The translations under genes were made by a program, and so were the position numbers. A DNA stretch of 64,000 bases from Novosphingobium guangzhouense (GTDB lineage Bacteria; Pseudomonadota; Alphaproteobacteria; Sphingomonadales; Sphingomonadaceae): the NCBI RefSeq assembly GCF_002896965.1, contig NZ_LYMM01000026.1, positions 1-64,000 of the forward strand, read 5' to 3'. The notes beneath the pieces are model-generated. The model did not search any database and was not told where the DNA came from. It saw only the letters and a program-made list of their open reading frames with translations. This document shows, in pieces, positions 1 to 8,178 of this stretch (position 1 is the first letter of the stretch; each line of letters opens with the position of its first letter).

Positions 1-392
1 TGAATGGCCGCGAGCTGTCCCGTGCAGTCAACGAGACCGAAGAGACTTGCGACGCGACGGCCCATGCCGAAATGATGGCTTTTCGCGGTGCAGGGCCGGC
101 GCACGGCGACATGGACCTTCGGGGCGCGACACTCTACTCGACCCTGCAGCCATGCGGCATGTGCACAATGGCCTCGATCTGGGCGAAGGTGGGGCGCATA
201 GTCTATGGTGCGGGTCGCGACGACGTTCACCAGATGTATTTTGAAGACCGGCACCTCGACACCATGGACTTTATCAAGGACGCGTTTCGCGACGACCTTG
301 CTCTCGAAGGGGGCCGTTTGCGGGCGGAATGTGCCTCCCTCTACTTCGCGCCCGGAGATGAGGTTCCGGTGGATGAACAGGGCAATCTCTGA
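1..392 (+). CDS. Nucleoside/nucleotide deaminase, 5' end outside window
   Basis: Cytidine/deoxycytidylate deaminase-fold enzyme, hydrolytic deamination of a nucleobase or nucleoside with one zinc ion. The open frame (phase starting at base 3) is already running at the window edge, so the N-terminus is missing. The zinc site is visible: a His-Ala-Glu motif (HAE; the Glu is the proton shuttle) just upstream of the first ATG of the track, followed about 30 residues later by Pro-Cys-Gly-Met-Cys (PCxxC). Because the HAE motif lies before that ATG, the internal ATG at 72 cannot be the true start. Overall layout resembles the tRNA adenosine / guanine deaminase superfamily; substrate cannot be assigned from the fragment. 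Confidence 0.8.
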   Translation, partial: NGRELSRAVNETEETCDATAHAEMMAFRGAGPAHGDMDLRGATLYSTLQPCGMCTMASIWAKVGRIVYGAGRDDVHQMYFEDRHLDTMDFIKDAFRDDLALEGGRLRAECASLYFAPGDEVPVDEQGNL

Positions 393-456
393 AGCGCTAG
401 GGTGGCAACGAACAGCGGCCGGACATAGTAGACCATCGTCTCGCAGGAGTTGACCC

Positions 457-1101
457 ATGTGTAACCGCGCCCGCATGAAAGGTGAGATCGAAACGATTTG
501 GGGATCGGTCGCCGAGCTTTTCAGCGAGCGCCCACGCGACAATCGCTTCGATCCCCACGAGCTACGGCCCAAGGGGAGGGCGTACGTCATCCGCGAGCAG
601 GATGGCGTTCGGGCATGGGACGTAATGAACTGGGACGTCCTGGGCGGCAAAGCGCCCTATCCAATGACCAACGTTCGCAACCTTTCCCTCCCGCAATGGA
701 GGCGGCTTGCCGACCGGCCGGAAAGCCGGTGCGTCGTGCCGCTCACCGAGTTCTGCGAATTCACCCCCCAAAAGCATGACCTTGGCGACGGTAAGCCGCC
801 ACTGAAAGGCGAGATGTGGTTTTCGGTTACGGATCAGCCAGTCTTCGCCGTGGCCGGGTTCTGGCAGGGCACCGGAGGGGGGAACGGCTTCACCATGGTG
901 ACGTGCAATGCCAATTCGCTGGTCGAACCGATCCACCCCAAGGCAATGGTGACGATCCTCGATCCTGACGACATCGATATCTGGCTCCGGGGCTCCTACG
1001 ACGCGATCCGGCTGCTTCAGCGCCCCTTTGAAGCTGAGAAAATGACAGTGCTTGGCCCGGTTTTCCCGACCCGAAAACCCGCGACCTCGCTGCCAAGTTA
1101 G
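457..1101 (+). CDS. SRAP-domain protein (YedK/HMCES family)
   Basis: 214-aa SOS-response-associated peptidase (SRAP) family protein. Known members (E. coli YedK, human HMCES) crosslink through Cys2 to abasic sites in single-stranded DNA and protect them. The sequence starts Met-Cys-Asn-Arg, so after Met removal the catalytic Cys is N-terminal as the family requires, and the internal CVVPLTEFCEF and a late Pro-Lys-Ala-Met segment (family: H-R-M-P-like) fit the fold. Length is normal for the family. It is convergent with the next gene (about 40 bp between stops). Plasmid-borne copies are common and would suit protection of single-stranded transfer intermediates; that role is inference. Confidence 0.88.
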   Translation: MCNRARMKGEIETIWGSVAELFSERPRDNRFDPHELRPKGRAYVIREQDGVRAWDVMNWDVLGGKAPYPMTNVRNLSLPQWRRLADRPESRCVVPLTEFCEFTPQKHDLGDGKPPLKGEMWFSVTDQPVFAVAGFWQGTGGGNGFTMVTCNANSLVEPIHPKAMVTILDPDDIDIWLRGSYDAIRLLQRPFEAEKMTVLGPVFPTRKPATSLPS

Positions 1102-1141
1102 GCAAGGATACTATTCTTCGTCTGGCAGGGGCATCCCGACG

Positions 1142-1711
1142 TCAGGTGGTCGCACGCGAAAGAGCCCGCATTACCGGATCGGTCACGACATAGACGGCCT
1201 GTCGCTTCGCTCCGCGATTGTGGTGATCAACCCGGAAGCCCTGGTAGTGTCGCTTGACCAATCCGGCTCGGACCAATTCGCTCACGGCCCGACTAACGTT
1301 TGTACGACCTGAAATGCGGACACGTTCAAGAACCTTCTTGTCGATCAAGCGCTGCGCGACATCGGGATCCGGCGGCAGCGCACACGCATCCTCGAGGGTC
1401 TGGCGGACGCGACCTTCGATTGAAAGACGTCGGGGGTCGCGCTGAGCGACGGGAACCAAAGCATCGCAAAGCCAGTCGCGAACCGGCACACGCACCTCCC
1501 CGACGAGGACATAGGGCCCGGCAGAGCCGGTGCGCTGACTGGCTTCGACAAGCAGGTTGAGTACCATGAACGCGTAGCGCGGACGTTTGCAGCTGGTGGA
1601 AAGGCGCTCGAGGATCGAGACCGTGGTGGTCGGGGGCGGCGCAGCGAGGCGCATCGGTTCGGAAGGTCTGCTGTCGCGGAAAAGATCGGCCTGGAACATT
1701 TCATGAATCAA
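1142..1711 (-). CDS. Plasmid winged-helix-like DNA-binding protein
   Basis: Up to 189 aa from a TTG at 1711; an ATG at 1699 (residue 5) is an equally good start and neither has a clear ribosome binding site. The C-terminal third (LIDKKVLERVRISGRTNVSRAV..LVRAGLVKRHY) reads as a winged helix-turn-helix: a recognition-helix-like segment, then a basic, aromatic wing. The middle holds a basic region rich in Arg. No family name recognised. Could be a transcriptional regulator or a replication accessory protein of the plasmid. Monocistronic, convergent with the SRAP gene. Confidence 0.6.
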   Translation of the reverse strand: MIHEMFQADLFRDSRPSEPMRLAAPPPTTTVSILERLSTSCKRPRYAFMVLNLLVEASQRTGSAGPYVLVGEVRVPVRDWLCDALVPVAQRDPRRLSIEGRVRQTLEDACALPPDPDVAQRLIDKKVLERVRISGRTNVSRAVSELVRAGLVKRHYQGFRVDHHNRGAKRQAVYVVTDPVMRALSRATT

Positions 1712-1987
1712 GCACGGCCGACACCAGATGTGAATCCCTATTCCATGCAGGGAGGCAAATGGGACAGTCGTGTCACTTTACCGGTGGTAAAGTGACAGCC
1801 AAGGTTCTTTTCTAGCCACTGAGCGCTGAGATGGACCGCTTCTAGTCCCAACTCGATGCGGCCCACAATGCCGATAGGATGAGCGCGAGTGGACTGCTGT
1901 TCCCGGCGCAAAATAGAAGGACGAGGAGCGACCGCTATCGAAAAAGCGGTCGAAGATGGACTGTGATGATTGCCTCTCCTGGTTACC

Positions 1988-2311
1988 TTATTGCGGACCA
2001 ACCCAGATTAAAACCATGGTAAGGGACGCGCAAAACAGGGAAAGCCATATCGCGATCTGGCTGTAGATGTGCAGGGCCACGCCGACCCAAGTGTATCTGC
2101 GTCGTAAGACCGCGCCGCTGCCAACCGCAATGAGAAAAGCGATGACGACCTGGGGGGTGATCGATGGCGAACGATGCAAAAAGGCTTCCGCAAGGGGCAG
2201 TAGCCCTAGCGCTGATACGACCAGCCACGAGAACCCTAGGGTGGAGTAGCTTATCGGATCATCGAACACTTCTGCGGACTCGGCTTCAGGCCTCAAGGTT
2301 GCCAATTTCAC
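1988..2311 (-). CDS. Small multi-pass membrane protein, uncertain
   Basis: An open frame on the minus strand with about three hydrophobic segments (FSWLVVSALGLLPLAEAFL; VVIAFLIAVGSGAV; IWLSLFCASLTMVLIW) and no recognised family. The longest frame begins at a TTG at 2380 inside the divergent small gene; a GTG at 2311 or a TTG at 2305 preceded by AAGGTG gives a more likely start, so the start here is a choice. The hydrophobic pattern is good evidence for a real membrane protein, but there is no homology support visible by eye. The 270 bases on its left (1712-1987) contain no convincing gene. Confidence 0.4.
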   Translation of the reverse strand: MKLATLRPEAESAEVFDDPISYSTLGFSWLVVSALGLLPLAEAFLHRSPSITPQVVIAFLIAVGSGAVLRRRYTWVGVALHIYSQIAIWLSLFCASLTMVLIWVGPQ

Positions 2312-2346
2312 ACCTTTATGCGATTCATGGCTTGGAGGTCCGCGCC

Positions 2347-2562
2347 ATGAGTCAGATTGATTGGAACATCTACAACGCAACGTCTGACCTTAAGGGCGGG
2401 CCGCTGATCGTTCAGGATACGAGCGGGCCTGATTGCAATATTGAGCCTTACACCGACGAAAATGGCAACGAGACTCTTGGTGGTCAGATCGGTTACGTGC
2501 TTGGATATGTCCTCATGCTGGCTTTCTTCCTTGTGGGGTACTTTGTCATTTCCTCAAATTAG
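2347..2562 (+). CDS. Small membrane protein, 71 aa
   Basis: Starts at ATG 2347 with a strong GGAGG eight bases upstream, which is why this start was preferred over the longer frame beginning at 2164. The N-terminal ~45 residues are polar and acidic; the C-terminal ~24 residues (GYVLGYVLMLAFFLVGYFVI) form a single membrane helix. No family recognised. Its stop lies inside the last codons of traG on the other strand (17-base convergent overlap). May be an accessory of the transfer region, such as a small envelope protein; that is only positional inference. Confidence 0.55.
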   Translation: MSQIDWNIYNATSDLKGGPLIVQDTSGPDCNIEPYTDENGNETLGGQIGYVLGYVLMLAFFLVGYFVISSN

Positions 2563-5404
2563 GATCGTTAAAGAATCCTTTGTCCATGTCATCATTGACC
2601 ATGGATTGGACAGCGGCCCCTTTACTCACATAACCGGCGCGCATCATGCGTTTCGCTTCGCCGAGCGCTTGCAGTTCCTGCTTCCCGGCCTCAACCTTAG
2701 CGCTTGCATCCCCCGGTCCTGCAGGCCCCGATAGGGTCGTTACACCCGCCAAACCTCGTGGATGGTAACGCGCGCGAACGCTCGCATCGTCCGGGCTTAC
2801 GGCAGAAGGATCAATCTCATTCAATGGCGATGCCATCATCTCCGGCCCGACCGCATCCCAAATCGCCTGGCTCCGCTCATCGAGGAACTTGGAGATCATT
2901 GCATCCCTAACCTGCCGTTCCTGTACGGTGAACGTGGTTTGATGAAGTTCCGGGGCAATACCAGGGGGCATACGATTTGCTTCCTGCCGATACCACTCAG
3001 CGAGTTCTTGGCTCAAATTCTCGCTAAACTGCATATTATGACTTTCAGCATAGCTGATGTCATTGGAGAGTTGCTCGGCCAATTCATTAAGTTGGCGCAG
3101 CCTATTTTCGTGCGAATATGCATCGGTAAGAGAGTCGTCGCTTCCGACCACGCTGATTGAACTTCGGGCAGAACGTGCGAACGAACCGCCGCGGCTATAG
3201 GAACCATCGGTCACTGCGTAATTATCGCCGTTGCCATGCTCAAATCGCATGGAATCGGTCACGCTGGAGGCATCATCGCTTGTGACAGTTCTACCTGTGT
3301 TATGAGACAGATCCCAGATTTGATTGTCTGTCCAGTTTTTGCTGCCGCTGACACTAGGAAGAGCATCCTTAACTTGGCTGATAACATCCTTTTTGCCCGG
3401 ACCTTGATCCTTTCCATTTCCACCAGAAGACTGGGCCGATTTGCTTCGACCATTGCCGCTAAATCCGGCACTTACACCTCCCTGCGTACCATCGATTTGT
3501 CGAGAAACACGGCCCACGCCGTTATCGACCTTTGAGGTGTCTGTTATGCCTGAACGTGTCTCGATACCATTATTTGCGGAATTGGATGTTCGATCGAACT
3601 GCTCATGATTTTCACCCGATTGGGTGCCATTCGCACTTTCGCTGCCGTGCGTGCTTTCGCTGGAAATCGTTCTTCCGCTTCTGTCGGTATGCGCTGCAGT
3701 CGTAACATGTCCGGCGCTGACCTCCTCGCTTCGAGCGGCGCGCTGCACGGCGCTAAGCTGCTGTCGCATCTCCGCGACACGCGAACTGTTGAGTGTCGAC
3801 GAGAAGGCGAGCTTTGACATGCCTCCACTGACATCTGTGATGATCGATCCATCAGCCATGAAGGAATCGGTAGAGCCGTTATCGTTTCTCACTGTGAACG
3901 ACGAGGCGCCCGTCGAGAATGTCGGCGCATCCGACCACTGGTTGCTCTGGCGCATGTTCGATGTCAGGTTCGCAAAGCTGGTATTCCCATAGGAATAATT
4001 GCCGGTCGTCTGCTCGACGGCCGCCGCTTCGGCCGCGTTCTGCGCCGGCGCGAGGATCGAGGTCGCCTGCCCGGAAATGCTCATGGCTCCGCGCGCGAGC
4101 CCCGCGGCAATGAACGGCACGCTCATCAACATAAAGCCGGCGATCGTCGCGGTCTCGGCATTAACCGCGCCGATCCCTGCGTAGCTGGAGAGCGTGAGAC
4201 CGCCCTGGGACACCGCGTTTGATGCGCTCTCCGCGCGCGTCATGCAGATCATGTGGAGGATGACGTAAAGCGGCCCCCAGGCAGCGAGGTAGAAAAACCC
4301 CGTCACATAACCCTTGAGCGCTTGCACCCCGGTCTGGGGCATCAGGAACAGCGGAAAGATCACCGGGAACATGGCGTAGAAGACAACAGTCAGCACGATA
4401 TTGAGGATCGGCACCCACGACATCGCCTGCTGGGCGATTGAGTTGTAGGTGTTGCGCGCCTGGATGTCGGCGCGGGTTGTCGCAAAGGCGTCCATCGAGG
4501 CGCCGCCGGTGCTGCCGCCCATCGCGTCCCGGGCCTGCATGAAAGCGTTGATGGCGCTATTCTGCCGCATCGAGGAGGTATAATCGCTGGACGACCCGGT
4601 GAAGGTCTGGTTCACGATCGGGACGTCTTGCCGCAGCTTCGCTGCCGCAGCCGTCTCACTGAGGTTCGTGTAGGTCTGGCGGCCCCAAAGCGGTGTGGAC
4701 GCATCGATGATGGTGTTCCACAGGCCTGTCAGCGCCTGATAGGCCACCTGACAGGTGATGATGGTGTTGTTGACGGAGCCACCACCGTCACGTTCAAGCC
4801 ATACCTGCGACCGGGCCGGAGATCCGGGACCGATCGACGCCCAGAGGTCGGTGCTACTCGCCAGATCCGTGAGGGATTTGAAATTCAGCAGAACATCGCC
4901 GAACACGCAATTCTTGTAGTGGTTCTGCAGGTTGGTCGCGAACTCGGCATCGCGGATCTGGAAGTTGCGGGTCGCGTCAAACAGGCGCGATCCGTAGATC
5001 ATGCCGTTGTTGGAATAGTTGAGCTGGCTCGGCATCGTGAAGACGGTCTCGGCCGTGCGAGTCAGCCAATCGCCCACCTGGCTTGAGAAACTGGCGATCA
5101 CGCCAAGTCCAAGCGGCACGTTGGCGACCGTCGCGGGGGCGAGGGAAGGGTTGATCCGATCTGTCACTTTCACATCGACGGTCGGAACCATCAGGCAGGA
5201 ATAGATCAGCGTCGAGCCAAGGAACCAGTTCATCCAGACGCGGAAATTCAGCGTGAACGCCACGGAGAGCAGGGCATAGATAAGACCGATCACCATGACG
5301 ACCTTGATGAGCGATCCATAGCCGCCACCACCTGTCCAAGCCGCCACGGCGTTGAAGGTGTTGACGATGTACTCACCGCCGCCAATCGTGAAGACCTCGA
5401 CCAT
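2546..5404 (-). CDS. traG: TraG, F-type conjugation mating-pair stabilisation protein
   Basis: 952-aa inner-membrane protein of the F-type transfer system (F plasmid TraG is about 940 aa). Known role: the N-terminal membrane half is needed for pilus assembly, the C-terminal periplasmic half for mating-pair stabilisation. Here the first ~460 residues carry clustered hydrophobic segments (for example around residues 30-75 and the stretch VPILNIVLTVVFYAMFPVIFP), matching the TraG N-terminal domain. The second half is long, polar, rich in Ser, Asn and Gly, with a few heptad-like stretches, as in other TraG. It is the last gene of the minus-strand tra operon, 17 bp after traH. Confidence 0.93.
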   Translation of the reverse strand: MVEVFTIGGGEYIVNTFNAVAAWTGGGGYGSLIKVVMVIGLIYALLSVAFTLNFRVWMNWFLGSTLIYSCLMVPTVDVKVTDRINPSLAPATVANVPLGLGVIASFSSQVGDWLTRTAETVFTMPSQLNYSNNGMIYGSRLFDATRNFQIRDAEFATNLQNHYKNCVFGDVLLNFKSLTDLASSTDLWASIGPGSPARSQVWLERDGGGSVNNTIITCQVAYQALTGLWNTIIDASTPLWGRQTYTNLSETAAAAKLRQDVPIVNQTFTGSSSDYTSSMRQNSAINAFMQARDAMGGSTGGASMDAFATTRADIQARNTYNSIAQQAMSWVPILNIVLTVVFYAMFPVIFPLFLMPQTGVQALKGYVTGFFYLAAWGPLYVILHMICMTRAESASNAVSQGGLTLSSYAGIGAVNAETATIAGFMLMSVPFIAAGLARGAMSISGQATSILAPAQNAAEAAAVEQTTGNYSYGNTSFANLTSNMRQSNQWSDAPTFSTGASSFTVRNDNGSTDSFMADGSIITDVSGGMSKLAFSSTLNSSRVAEMRQQLSAVQRAARSEEVSAGHVTTAAHTDRSGRTISSESTHGSESANGTQSGENHEQFDRTSNSANNGIETRSGITDTSKVDNGVGRVSRQIDGTQGGVSAGFSGNGRSKSAQSSGGNGKDQGPGKKDVISQVKDALPSVSGSKNWTDNQIWDLSHNTGRTVTSDDASSVTDSMRFEHGNGDNYAVTDGSYSRGGSFARSARSSISVVGSDDSLTDAYSHENRLRQLNELAEQLSNDISYAESHNMQFSENLSQELAEWYRQEANRMPPGIAPELHQTTFTVQERQVRDAMISKFLDERSQAIWDAVGPEMMASPLNEIDPSAVSPDDASVRARYHPRGLAGVTTLSGPAGPGDASAKVEAGKQELQALGEAKRMMRAGYVSKGAAVQSMVNDDMDKGFFNDPNLRK

Positions 5405-5421
5405 GCCTGTTTCCTACCCGC

Positions 5422-6912
5422 TTAATTGAGACCCTGGACGTTTAGGCCGCGCGAGAAGTTCAGCGCGGCCGCCATCCCCGGCGACATTGCGTTTTGCAGC
5501 GTCGATTCCAGCGCGATTGACTTGTTGATGAGCGCGATCGAGATGTTGAGCGTGTTCTTCACCTTCACATCCCGCTCAGCGTACTTGGAACGCGCCTCGC
5601 CGAGCTGCTTGCGCCATGTCTCGGCGGTCGCCTGATCCGCTGGCTGAAAATGGACCTGCGATTGCGTGACCCGGTCGAGCATGTTCTCGATCATTGAACT
5701 CAGGAGATTGACGGCCACGATCTCCGCGAGCGCATCGGACTCACTTTCGCTGAAGCTGCCGTGGGCCATGGCCTCGACGGCAAGCAGCTTATAGAGCGGC
5801 ACGGTAGTCAGCGACAAAAGCTGCTGCTCGGCCGACGAAAGCGCAGCATCGGTGCGGATCTTGTCGCGCATCGAGGTGATCATGGCCTTGATCCGCGGAC
5901 GCAGCGCCACGTTAGTCGGAATCGATAGGTTCTGCTCGGAAACCTGAAGGCACTTGTCATCATCGGTGCAGGTCAGGATCTTCGCCGTATTCCCGGTCTG
6001 CGTACCATCCAGAAGCGCTGTCACAACAGCATCCTCGGCGGGACCGATGTACTGGATCGAGGCCGGATTGCTGCCCTCAGCCTTGTTGACGATGATCGTC
6101 CCGACGACGGTCATCAGGTATTCGGAAAACTCGGCGTCGAAAGCGCCGAACTTCTGCGACCGCTTCAGGGCCTCCCATGTGTAATTGCGCGGCTCTCCCG
6201 GAATATGCTCGTTCATGGTGGCATCGCTGTTGTTGGCGAGCACATCATCGATCTGGCCGTCAGCCCCGCAACCCTGCCTTGAGCGCGCCCAATCCGAAAA
6301 CACCCCCTGGCTGTTGCCGACGGCCGCACAGATTGTCGATCGCGCGCCCTGCATCTGGGGCCATACAGCTCCGACCAGACCCTGCGCCGCCTCGCACGAC
6401 GAGATATTCATCTGGTTCATCTGCTGGGCGGCCTGCTGAAACTCGCCCATGATCTTGCCGATCTCCGGCGAGACGCTGTCGATCGCAAGCTTGAAGGCGA
6501 AACCAAGCGCATTGTTGGCCGTGGCCTTGAGCATGGCCACCATTTCGGCAGCATTGATGAACGAGAACGACCCGGTGAACAGGTCGATGCCGCCACAGCC
6601 CGCGCGGGCGCTGGGCAGCTGCAGGTTGAACGGCGACACGCTTTTTTGCGGGAAGCGCGTCCAGGCATTCCCGAGCGAATAGTAACCCGCCGACTGCCCT
6701 TGATAGGCCGTCGGGCCGGTTACGTTGGCGGCGCCGCCGGCATCGTTGAAGAACGAGTTCATCGAACTGGCAACGTCAGCCCTCGCAATTCCGATCGGCA
6801 CCATGCTGGCGGCCCCGAGGCTCAGAGCGGCGGCGGCAAGCCGCCGACGAAATGCGCGGAAGCGAGAGGAGGGTTGGGTTTTGCCGCGAGGGGAGGGGGC
6901 CACGTCAACCAT
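5422..6912 (-). CDS. traH: TraH, F-type pilus assembly protein
   Basis: 496-aa TraH family protein (F TraH is about 458 aa). Known role: periplasmic component that works with TraF, TraU, TraW and TrbC in pilus extension. The N-terminus has a basic stretch followed by a hydrophobic signal segment (LAAAALSLGAASMVPIGIARA) ending near residue 45. The mature part contains paired cysteines (for example GCGGIDLFTGSFSF, a highly recognisable TraH motif) and a long predicted helical C-terminal third. Start ATG overlaps the TGA stop of traF (TGATG), indicating translational coupling. Confidence 0.93.
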   Translation of the reverse strand: MVDVAPSPRGKTQPSSRFRAFRRRLAAAALSLGAASMVPIGIARADVASSMNSFFNDAGGAANVTGPTAYQGQSAGYYSLGNAWTRFPQKSVSPFNLQLPSARAGCGGIDLFTGSFSFINAAEMVAMLKATANNALGFAFKLAIDSVSPEIGKIMGEFQQAAQQMNQMNISSCEAAQGLVGAVWPQMQGARSTICAAVGNSQGVFSDWARSRQGCGADGQIDDVLANNSDATMNEHIPGEPRNYTWEALKRSQKFGAFDAEFSEYLMTVVGTIIVNKAEGSNPASIQYIGPAEDAVVTALLDGTQTGNTAKILTCTDDDKCLQVSEQNLSIPTNVALRPRIKAMITSMRDKIRTDAALSSAEQQLLSLTTVPLYKLLAVEAMAHGSFSESESDALAEIVAVNLLSSMIENMLDRVTQSQVHFQPADQATAETWRKQLGEARSKYAERDVKVKNTLNISIALINKSIALESTLQNAMSPGMAAALNFSRGLNVQGLN

Positions 6913-7781
6913 CAGTAATCACTCCCGACCTTGGTGTTGGTGAGCATGAAGATGCGGTCCATGATTTCGTCGGCCGAGAGGATGCCGAAACCGATCGGCA
7001 CGGTCTTCCTGGTGGCGGTATCGAACAGGACCAGTGCCGGCGTTGCGTTGGGCACGCCCATGCGCTCGCGCTGGCCGGAATCGACCACGTAATTCGGGAA
7101 GTCCTTGCTCGGCCCACCGTCCGTCGAGACGGCCATCACAGCCAGACCATGCGAATCCGCGACCGACCGCAGGATCGGCGCGAAGATTTCGCAAGCGCCG
7201 CAGCTCTGCGCGAAAAAGTAGAACATGCCGTAGCGCTGGCCGAGGTGAGACAGCAGCTGGCTGCGATCGGACGTGCGGTTGTCGGTCCATGCCCGCTTCG
7301 CCACCGTCGAGACGGGCCGCTGCAGCGTGTAGTCAATGTCCGGGTTCTGCCACAGGGCGCGCTGCCAGGTGTCGGAGAAGGTGGAAGCGCGATCGAGCTG
7401 CTCGCGCTGGAAACGCACATAGGCGATCACATTCTCTTCACTCGGCTCAAGGATCGCGCGCGCCTTCAGTTCGTCGAGTTGCTTGGCGATCGCTGCCATG
7501 CGCTCGCTGGCAGACTGCACCGGTTCGGCCGCCTTCTGTTCGCTCGGCTTCGGTTTGGGCCTCTCGCAATAGAACCACTGCCCCAGCTTGCGCTCGCGGC
7601 AATAGAAGTCATCATTCCCTTCGACCTCACTGATCCCGGCATCGTCGTCGGCCGCAAGAGCCGGCGCCGACAGGGCAGGGGCGATAGCCAGAACAATGGC
7701 ACCAAGGCGGGCGAGGCGCGCCGGCTTCGAGTCCGAGACGCCCCTGCGGATCTCCAGAGCGTTGCGCTTATTGGTCATCAT
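6912..7781 (-). CDS. traF: TraF, thioredoxin-fold pilus assembly protein
   Basis: 289-aa periplasmic TraF family protein. The start chosen is ATGATG at 7781, which overlaps the 3' end of the upstream gene; the longer frame to 7799 is less likely. A signal peptide (LARLGAIVLAIAPALSAPALA) spans about residues 22-42. The C-terminal half is a thioredoxin-like domain with an intact Cys-Gly-Ala-Cys active site near residues 194-197 (context FFAQSCGACEIF). F-plasmid TraF has lost the CxxC pair, while many F-type relatives such as this one keep it, so a disulfide function is possible. It acts with TraH, downstream and translationally coupled. Confidence 0.9.
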   Translation of the reverse strand: MMTNKRNALEIRRGVSDSKPARLARLGAIVLAIAPALSAPALAADDDAGISEVEGNDDFYCRERKLGQWFYCERPKPKPSEQKAAEPVQSASERMAAIAKQLDELKARAILEPSEENVIAYVRFQREQLDRASTFSDTWQRALWQNPDIDYTLQRPVSTVAKRAWTDNRTSDRSQLLSHLGQRYGMFYFFAQSCGACEIFAPILRSVADSHGLAVMAVSTDGGPSKDFPNYVVDSGQRERMGVPNATPALVLFDTATRKTVPIGFGILSADEIMDRIFMLTNTKVGSDY

Positions 7782-8178
7782 CGACTGAGTGCTCCCCATC
7801 CAGTTCCTGCATCGCGATGCCCAAAACGGACATCATCCGGGCCACATCGAGCATGCTCGTGCCCTGATCCATCATTCGCACCAGACCGTGCAGATGCGTG
7901 CGGCCGTGCCGGCGCCCATCGAGCGTTGGGCGGACCCCGCCCATCCGTCGAACGAGCCACCCCTTCTCGATCATCGCGCGGAACCGCTGCTCGATCTCGA
8001 AAGCGTCGAAGTGGCAATCGAACCAGTGTCCCAGCGTTGCAGATACCTCGCCGGCTACCGCCGCCTTGCTGACACGGTGAACCCGCATGAAGATCGCAAG
8101 GTCGAGAACGCTCATATTGATCAGGCATGGCACCTTGTCCCCCGCGCCGCCGGCGTCATTGGCTGGTGTGGATGTCAT
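7768..8178 (-). CDS. Conserved tra-operon protein of unknown function
   Basis: 136-aa protein between traN and traF, overlapping traN by 23 bases and traF by 14, so it is clearly part of the operon. No signal peptide or membrane segment. The middle (FDCHFDAFEIEQRFRAMIEKGWLVRRMGG) looks like a short helical, possibly winged-helix module with a His and Cys pair. Not part of the standard F tra set. Its cytoplasmic, basic character suggests a regulator rather than a channel part, but this is inference. Confidence 0.7.
   Translation of the reverse strand: MTSTPANDAGGAGDKVPCLINMSVLDLAIFMRVHRVSKAAVAGEVSATLGHWFDCHFDAFEIEQRFRAMIEKGWLVRRMGGVRPTLDGRRHGRTHLHGLVRMMDQGTSMLDVARMMSVLGIAMQELDGEHSVDDDQ

Noticed and set aside
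1738..2001. 87-aa frame on the minus strand
   Set aside because: Low-complexity Arg/Ser/His composition with no start signal.
6852..8072. 406-aa open frame on the plus strand
   Set aside because: Antisense to traF and traH, Arg/His-rich shadow with no recognisable domain.
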